This document shows positions 57,223-64,000 of a stretch of DNA of 64,000 nt, piece by piece. Under the pieces are notes generated by a model. The model worked only from the letters and a program-made list of their open reading frames with translations, did no database searches and was not told where the DNA came from. The DNA lies in NCBI RefSeq assembly GCF_028640845.1, contig NC_080546.1, positions 35,161,520 through 35,225,519 on the forward strand. The letters run 5' to 3'. Positions within the stretch are counted from its first letter, which is position 1; each line of letters starts with the position of its first letter. This DNA is from Ahaetulla prasina. Its lineage: Eukaryota; Chordata; Lepidosauria; Squamata; Colubridae. The position numbers and the translations under genes are program-made.

Positions 57223-58275
57223 ATTAGATTTCTATACCGCCCTTCTCCCAAAGGACTCAGGGCGGTTTACAGCCAAAATAAGAACAGAACAATATACAAT
57301 TAAAAACAAAATTAAAAAACTTATTATACAGTTGGCCGAAAATTTAAAAACATATAAAATCTAAAAAACCCATTAAAATTCATCAAAAAATTTAAATTTA
57401 AAATTTAAAAAATCTAACAAAAAACTTAAGCCAGCCCCGCGCGAGTAAATAAATACGTTTTCAACTCGCGGCGAAAGGTCCGAAGATCAAGTATTTGGCG
57501 CAAGCCAGGGGGAAGTTCGTTCCAGAGGGTAGGAGCCCCCACAGAGAAGGATCTTCCCCTGGGGGCCGCCAGCCGACATTGCTTGGCGGATGCCACCCTG
57601 AGAAGTCCCTCTCTGTGTGAGCGTACGGGTCGGTGGGAGGCATGGGGTAACAGTAGGCGGTCCTGTAAATACCCAGGCCCCAAGCCATGGAACGCTTTAA
57701 AGGTAGTAACCAAAACCTTAAAGTGCACCCGAAAGACCACAGGCAGCCAGTGCAGCCTGCGCAGGAGTGGTGTTACATGGGAGCCGCGTGCGGCTCCCGC
57801 TATCACCCGCGCAGCTGCATTCTGGATTAACTGAAGCCTCTGAGTGCACTTCAAGGGGAGCCCCATGTAGAGAGCATTGCAATAATCCAAGCGAGAGGTG
57901 ACGAGAACATGAGTGACTGTGCATAAGGCATCCCGATCAAGGAAGGGGCGCAACTGGCGAACCAGGCGAACAGCTCTCCTGGAGACGGCCGTCAAATGAT
58001 CTTCGAACGACAGCCGTCATCCAGGAGAACACCCAAGTTGCGCACCCGTTCCCTTGGGGCCAATGACTTACCCCCAAGGGGTGCTGGCATCCACAGCCAC
58101 TCTGTCTTGGAGGGATTGAGCTTGAGCCTGTTTCTCCCCATCCAGACCCGTACGGCTTCCACACACCGGGACAGCACTTCAACAGCTTCGTTGGAGTGGC
58201 CCGGGGTGGAAAAGTACAGCTGCATGTCATCAGCGTACAGTTGGTATCTCACCCCAAAGCCACTGATGATCTCAC
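57223..58275 (-). mobile_element. L2-type LINE 3-prime half, reverse
   Basis: On the minus strand: RT palm, then the conserved C-terminal domain, an AT-rich UTR and the terminal hairpin-forming sequence with 'ccgccctgagtcctttggga' and 'gaagggcgg', then (AAT)n. Coding sequence is well preserved except for one frame change near 57993. 5-prime truncated at about 58275. Confidence 0.9.
57426..58252 (-). pseudogene. L2 reverse transcriptase C-terminal part, frameshifted
   Basis: The frame 58252-57992 has the catalytic YADD (QLYADDMQLYFS) and RNRLKLNPSKTEW. After a frame change the frame 57995-57426 (189 codons) has SRLDYCNALYMGLP, IQNAAARVIAG, TPLLRRLHWLPV, FKAFHGLGPGYL and WNELPPGLR, the standard L2-clade C-terminal sequence, and stops normally at 57426. 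The break occurs where the two frames overlap (57992-57995). Confidence 0.92.
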
Positions 58276-58629
58276 CCTGTGAGAAAACTTGTGTTGACCC
58301 ACAAAAGACTTAAATTTTTATTATGAAGAATCTGACCATGTAATGCCGTCCAAAGCCTCCTTCCTTCCAGAGCATCAATATAAGAATGTACTGGGTTCAA
58401 ATGAAATAATCCACATATTCATTAGGATAATGGAACCATTGCTTCTTTGTCACACAAAGTTCATAGCCTGCAAGGCCTCAGATATCCATGCAATCCTGTT
58501 CCACAATAATCTTGCTTGGCCAAAAAAAAAAAAAGAGCAAAGAGAAAGTGCAACATCCCGCCCCCCATTTGTTCTCGTTCCTGAAAATCAGAGTTCCACG
58601 AAATATCACAATTTGATATCAAATATAGA
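58276..58629. other. Intronic, nothing recognised
   Basis: No recognisable feature. Confidence 0.4.
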
Positions 58630-58637
58630 GATAGCAT

Positions 58638-59692
58638 CAGGGGTGAAATGCTCCTGGATCGGACGGGATCATGCGATCCAGTAGCGATGGCGGCGGCTGG
58701 TTCGGAGGACCGGTAGCAAAAATCCCTGGCCCTGCCCCCTGCCTCTGCACCATCTGCAGAGGGTTGTTTTTTTTTACTTTCAAAAGCCGGTTTTGCTTCA
58801 GCCAAAACAGGCCTTTAAAAGTAAAAAACAGCAGAACCTTACTTGTACTCTTACTTGTAGAAAACATGTTTTCTACAAGTAAAAGTAGAGATTCTAAGGC
58901 ACTTACCTGATTACTGATGAACGCATGGCCACAGCCCGAAAGCAGTTTCAGTTTCAGCCAGACAGAATCAATCGCTCAGCTAATCTATTTCCTCAGTGAT
59001 CAACTGGCTGGCTTTGCTGGCTGAGAAACTCTGGAATTTGAAGTCCAAAATAAAATAAAATAAATAAAATAAAATAAAATATTTGTGCAGCTTTCTGAGA
59101 TTTGGTGTGTTTCTGTAGTGTTTCACTCTAACTACACAAAAACACAAAATCTCAGAAAGCTGTATGTGGCATATTGTGTGTGTGTGTGTTAGTTGTGTGT
59201 GTGTAAAGTGTGAAAGTTGGTTTTTGAGCTTTTTGTGGCTATGTAAAGTGTGAAGTGCAGCTGCTTTTACATTGTGTGTGAGTCAGTTGCGTTGTGTTGT
59301 GTGTGTGTAAAGTGTGAAAGTTGGTTTTTGAGCTTTTTGTGGCTATGTGAAATGTGAAGTGCAGCTGCTTTTACATTGTGTGTGAGTCAGTTGTGTTGTG
59401 TTGTGTTATGTGTGTGTAAAGTGTGAAAGTTGGTTTTTGAGCTTTTTGTGGCTATGTGAACTGTGAAGTGCAGCTGCTTTTACATTGTGTGTGAGTCAGT
59501 TGTGTTGTATGTGTGTGTAAAGTGTGAAAGTTGGTTTTTGGTACCTCTTATTGTTTTTTTATACTTTGTTTATTATTTTTATTATTTATTGTTATTGGCC
59601 ACGCCCACCAAGCCATCTGATCACCAAGCCATGCCCACCAATTAAGCCACGCCCACAGAACCGGTAGGGAAAAATTTTAGATTTCACCCCTG
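58638..59692. mobile_element. hAT-like non-autonomous element, 1055 bp, 8-bp TSD
   Basis: Starts 'caggggtgaaat', ends 'atttcacccctg' and is flanked by perfect octamers gatagcat (58630-58637 and 59693-59700). The interior holds a hairpin at 59086-59165 and a minisatellite at about 59195-59540. No transposase frame is present. Related to 4232-4825 and 12351-12667. Confidence 0.94.
59195..59540. repeat. Minisatellite, ~100-109 bp unit, ~3.3 copies
   Basis: The phrase 'taaagtgtgaaagttgg' begins at 59204, 59308, 59417 and 59518. Between these are 'gagctttttgtggctatgt' and 'gtgcagctgcttttacattg'. Units differ mainly in the length of their TG-rich segments. Confidence 0.92.
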
Positions 59693-59700
59693 GATAGCAT

Positions 59701-60831
59701 ACCTAAAAGTATTTATTGGTGAGAGTTTACAGAAAGGCTTCATTTGCCTATCTTCTTTCTTCCCCCTTCAAGTGATATATCATTTTTATTAATAGAATAT
59801 TTCCCCATATATTTGTCCTTGATTATTGGCTTTGAACTCTATAACAATTAAGGATAATTATCTTCTTCACCTTATTTGGCTGAAGAAAGTTAACATTTTA
59901 ACTCAAGGAGATAAATATTTAACTAATTTTTATTCTTATTACTTGAACAGTCAGAGTTGCAAATGTGAAGTGGTTGGCTACATAAATTGAACAAAAAAAA
60001 AAAGTGTCCAGCAATGTTGTATGGATTTGTTAAATGTACCTTCAGTCTTCATGCAATTTATGACCAATTTTCATAAAATTTGGGTGAGTTTTAATTGTGT
60101 ATTTGGACAATTTGCTCATTGACTCTGAGAATCTTGCTGTCGATACTGGAGTATTCAGGTAATTTTTCAGTGGCTTTGTGATTACAGTCTCTACTATAAG
60201 TTAAAGGCTTTGACATACCTGTGCTGGATTATTTGGCTACTATAATTCCTCAAAACAAATCCAGATGGACCTGGCTAAAGTAGAGCTCTTTGAAAGCAAA
60301 TGTCTCTTGGCTATGAAGATCAAAAAAATAGCAAAATTAGAGTAAATGGGAGGAAAAAGCCTAAAATTTAAACCAGGAGCAATGTGTGTGTATGTATGTT
60401 TGTGTGTGCATGACCTGTAACATAATTTCTGTTTTCTGCAGCATGTAAATTATATATATATTGCTTCTTGTTTAAAATAAAACAACCTCTTTAACTATGT
60501 TATATATGTAAGGCTTCTCTTACACCAGATTTCTTAATATTAAATTAAGTTTCTGGAATATCAAGTTTTATCCCTGCTTATTGTGACGTGCCGGACCAGA
60601 ATATTCTGAACTTGATAAGAATTCTGTTTGTTTATACTTCATGTTACACATTTTATTACCATAGAACTACCGTGTTGTGTTGTGTTACTAAAATTAAACT
60701 AACATATATTGATAAATTTAATATTTACTTAGTTATTATGTCATTAGTGGTATATTTGAGTCAAATAGTTTATTGTCTATATAACATGGATAGAATTTAA
60801 AATGAAATATATTTATCTTGATTCTTCACAG
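59701..60831. other. Intronic, nothing recognised before exon 2
   Basis: AT-rich intron end with a pyrimidine-containing acceptor tract before 60831. No repeat family recognised. Confidence 0.45.
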
Positions 60832-61845
60832 ATGGTACTAGACAGGAAGAAGCCGAAGAAGAACTTAGTGAAGAAGAGCATTGGTTTGGGAACTCTTCAG
60901 AAACCCCATCAGAAGCATCTTATGGAGAAGTCCAGGAGAACTTCAAATTATCCTTTGAGGACAGGATCCAAGAGCAATCTACATCTCCAGACACTTCTTT
61001 GGGGAGCGGGACTCCTAGTAGCAACACATTGGAATTGGTGGCTGTTGAGAATGAGGCCATAAGAGATGTATTACAGAACAGAGAACATCTCTCTTCTAGC
61101 GTATCTTCTATCTGTGACGATGATAATCCTGGGCCAAACAAGCCATTGAGTAGTAATTTGAGACGTCTGCTGGAGGCTGGTTCTCTCAAGCTAGACACTA
61201 CTATCACAGTTAATGGCCGGGTTGAGTCCCCAGTAAATCTTGGCTCAAATATCTCTTTTTCTCCAGCTACACATCATGCCCAGCAGTTAAGTGTCCTTGC
61301 AAGAAAGCTAGCTGAAAAGCAGGAACAAAACGATCAGTATGGCCCAAACCCAGGATTCATATGGAATCAAGGCAAATGGTTGCCTAACTCAATGCCCTCT
61401 TGCAGCTTGTCTCCAGATTCAGCAATCTTAAAATTGAAAGCCGCTGCCAATGCAGTCCTTCAGGACAAGTCTCTTTCTCGGACTGAAGATCCTACAATAA
61501 GGTTTGAAACCTTCCCTTCACCATTTAGTTCTCAATCAGCAAGCTCCACCTTAGCTGCATTATCAAAGAAGGTCAGTGAAAGAAGCATGACTCCTGGGCA
61601 GGACCATTCACCGCCAGCAAATTCTTTCCTTTCTCTCACCTCAATGACTTCTTCAGCAGCCCTACTCAAGGAGGTGGCTGCAAGAGCTGCAGGCAGCCTT
61701 TTGGCTGAAAAGAAAAAGTCACTGATTGTAGAAGATCCTCTGCAGCTTTCAGACATGAAGCAAGAGAAAGTAATTCCACCACAGTCTTTGGAACTATTGT
61801 TACTCCCAGCCCCTAAAGGAAGAGCTTCTAAAACCACAAATTCAG
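60832..61845 (+). CDS. ZNF827: ZNF827 coding exon 2
   Basis: Follows an AG acceptor (60830-60831), supplies two bases to codon 15 and stays open to the donor CAG|GTAGGA at 61845/61846, ending in phase 1. It encodes residues 15-352. The protein is hydrophilic and disordered-looking: an acidic stretch (about 20-30, EEAEEELSEEE), Ser/Thr-rich segments, an Ala/Lys-rich probable helix (LKLKAAANAVLQDKSL), LAALSKKVSER and AALLKEVAARAAGSLLAEKK. The phrases EASYGEVQEN, RRLLEAGSLKLD, FIWNQGKWLPNS and QSLELLLLP match vertebrate ZNF827 as I remember it. No C2H2 finger lies in this exon; the DNA-binding fingers are encoded downstream. The frame stays open into the intron to 61907, which is read-through rather than coding. 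MKQE near residues 324-327 fits a SUMO consensus by pattern only. Confidence 0.96.
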
Positions 61846-62454
61846 GTAGGAGTTCTTATTTTGCTCTAAATTCTCCATACTTCTTCATCTCTGTATCATT
61901 TGCATGATACAGAAAATATAACTAAACAGAAAACAGCAAAAATACTGTATTCACAACAAACACTCCAGCCATCTTGATGCCTGAAAGGGAACTATTGTTT
62001 CAAATATTTTTTGTATTATGGGCAAAAAAACAACATATCTGGAAAATCCTGTATGAAATTTAATAGGGGAAATCAAATAACTTTTTATGTTTTACAGTAC
62101 AGAACATTATGTTTTAATAATACTTTTATCACAAAGAGACAATTTATCAGATTGTTTTGCCCTAACAACATGCAATTTCTGTTTTACTTTCTTCACATTT
62201 ATGTGGTTTTCTATAATGCATTGTGCCCAAAAGCATGCTTGCAACACATGAAGCTTTGAAAACGTACTAGGCCATACCCATCACTGCCTGTCAAACTGCA
62301 TTTTTGACCATTTGAATCTTCCAAGTGAGCTTCAAGTACTCCTATGCAGTAGACATATTGCCATGAGGTAACTAGAGCAGTATCAACTGTCTAAGCAGCC
62401 TTTCGATCCTGAAACGGTAAAACTGCTACAAAAATGATGTTGTACGAAGGGTTT
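61846..62454 (+). other. ZNF827: Start of ZNF827 intron 2, nothing else recognised
   Basis: Follows the GTAGGA donor; AT-rich and repeat-free to the eye. Confidence 0.6.
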
Positions 62455-63900
62455 CCTTTTTATAAATTTTATTGAAAAGTTTTTACATAAAAGTAAAGTA
62501 AGAACAAGAGTATAAAAGAAAAGGAAAAACAGGTAAAGAAAAAAAATGCTAAAAACAGAGAAAAAAAAATAGTTAAAGAAGCAGTTTCTGATTTTCTTTA
62601 CAGCAGTTATAAGTCAACATTCTATCATTTTCTCCCCTTTAGAACTACATTATATACTTCCCTTCATTTTAAATCCAGAAATCATCAGCTGATTTTCTTT
62701 CCATTTTCAGCAAAAACGACCACAAAAAGATTTCTAGTCTTTTATAAAATGCTTATTGTTTTGTTCCTAATCTAACAGGCCATTCTTCATGTTCACAGTC
62801 CATTTCTCTATTGTGGGAACCTTCTGTATTGTCCCATCTTTATACATATAGGAGCAAGTATGTAAAAACAGTTGTGGGCAGACAGTTTTTTCTAACTGTC
62901 TGCCCATAAATCCTAATTTTAAAATGTGGTTTCATATGAATATTAATTTTTATAAATTTATTGCATCATTGTATGCATTTGTTTCCTGTCCTTTTTTTTT
63001 CTTTTTTCTTTTCTTTTTCACGTGTCCACCATGCATGATAAAATGTCCCTTCATGTTTTTCATATTTCCAAAGTAATTAGTCCCTTTATGCATCTGGAAA
63101 AATTTCTCTGGTTAGCTGTACCAATTTCTCCAGTGACCTGTATCTCTGGTTCATCATTTTACAACAATTCTCTTAAATTGTCAGAACAGTGTGAATTTTA
63201 AACTGTTTAACCACTTCCTCTCCTGTTAAAACCAAAGTTCTTCCCCTTGAACCTATTTTTTCTATTTCAAATCTCAATAAAAGTTTATACTTTTTAGCAA
63301 TTGTGCTCAACATTTATACATAATTCATTTTTAAATTCCATTTTATGATATTATGTATCTGGCATTTTTAAATGTATATTAATCTTTCTCTTAATTCTGA
63401 AAACCATTGACAATGAAATGCCTCTGCAGTCAATTTTTTTCTCAATTTTCGCTTATGTTCTCCATTCTCTTGTACTAATAAATCTTGATATAGTAACTAT
63501 TTTTCTTTGCCCATTGTCTCTGTACAATAAAATACTTCATGTGCTGATGGCAATAGAAGAATTTTTGGACAAAGACTGGGTCTGTATTTCCATATTCATA
63601 TGTCGTGCTCCTGATAATGATTTTTGAAATCTACATTAACTTTGATTTTATCATATCATTTAAAAAAAAAACATGCCACCCAAACCATGTGCTTTTCTAG
63701 TTCCAGCATTCTCTTATTTCTCAACAATAGACATAACTTTCATCCAAACTAAGCGGAATATAAATCTAGATATACTGTATTTTTTTGCCACTGCTGAAAA
63801 GCTGCATCATTAGTCAAAACAGGTATTATTTGGGGGGAAAATCATTACATTAATTTTTACCACAGAAACTTCTCGATTATGATAATTGTAACTTTCCCCA
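62455..63900 (-). mobile_element. L1-like LINE 3-prime fragment, reverse
   Basis: 'ataaattttattgaaaag' followed by a long A-rich and then T-rich body is the usual appearance of an antisense L1 3-prime UTR in squamates. Layout resembles 40775-41710. No reading frame survives and both boundaries are approximate. Confidence 0.45.
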
Positions 63901-64000
63901 TCTTGACATTTTTCTTTATTTTACTTAGTGACATAAGTTTTTTGAAATAATATATAGTTCATGATTCATAGTAATCTATATATGTTTAATTTTTTTCTCA

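Larger units (their letters stand above)
22688..60831 (+). other. ZNF827: ZNF827 intron 1 (38.1 kb)
   Basis: Donor GTAAGT at 22688 and acceptor 'ttgattcttcacag' ending at 60831; the intron is phase 1. It contains the downstream half of the CpG island, then repeats listed separately, the largest being the 5.7-kb DIRS element in the sense direction. No other host exon was recognised, although an alternative first exon in the island cannot be excluded. Confidence 0.9.

Noticed and set aside
60802..61062. Frame with an ATG at 60802 overlapping exon 2
   Set aside because: Starts inside the intron, crosses the acceptor and is out of frame with the conserved ZNF827 reading frame.

Overview
The window is vertebrate nuclear DNA from a squamate reptile, probably a snake. 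It is AT-rich, intron-dominated, and crowded with squamate-type repeats: tRNA-derived SINEs, CR1/L2-type LINE 3-prime ends, many short hAT-like DNA transposons, an (AGAAT)n tract on a LINE tail, and a DIRS retrotransposon. I see no bacterial genes, CRISPR array, rRNA gene or free-standing tRNA gene.

Only one host gene is visible: the 5-prime part of ZNF827, a C2H2 zinc-finger protein that recruits the NuRD complex, on the + strand. A CpG-rich island (about 21.9-24.5 kb) holds the promoter and first exon. Coding exon 1 (22645-22687) encodes 14 residues plus one base and ends at a GTAAGT donor. Intron 1 is about 38.1 kb. Coding exon 2 (60832-61845) is 1014 nt, has an intact frame and ends at CAG|GTAGGA; the rest is intron 2. 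The zinc-finger exons lie beyond the window. The first 22 kb is upstream intergenic DNA without a recognisable gene.

Region by region: 1-21.9 kb is intergenic, with several hAT-like elements (three complete ones flanked by exact 8-bp target duplications), two SINEs with clear target duplications, a 188-bp LTR with a 5-bp duplication, fold-back elements and microsatellites. 21.9-24.5 kb is the promoter island. 24.5-44.8 kb is intron with more MITEs, CR1 3-prime ends, SINEs and L1-like fragments. 44866-50603 is a structurally complete DIRS-type tyrosine-recombinase retrotransposon whose genes are frameshifted. 50.6-60.8 kb is intron with a CR1-like LINE interrupted by an LTR-like insert, an L2-type LINE 3-prime half and a 1.05-kb hAT element. 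60.8-64 kb holds exon 2 and an L1-like fragment.

The most distinctive item is the DIRS element. It has 104-bp perfectly identical inverted terminal repeats and an internal region complementary to both outer ends joined together, which is the hallmark of DIRS circular-intermediate replication. Other points of interest are a SINE that shares its 3-prime tail with a resident L2 LINE, several hAT families inserted at the same NTCTARAG octamer, and a hAT element whose left end is replaced by a 49-bp copy of DNA lying 1.3 kb away.
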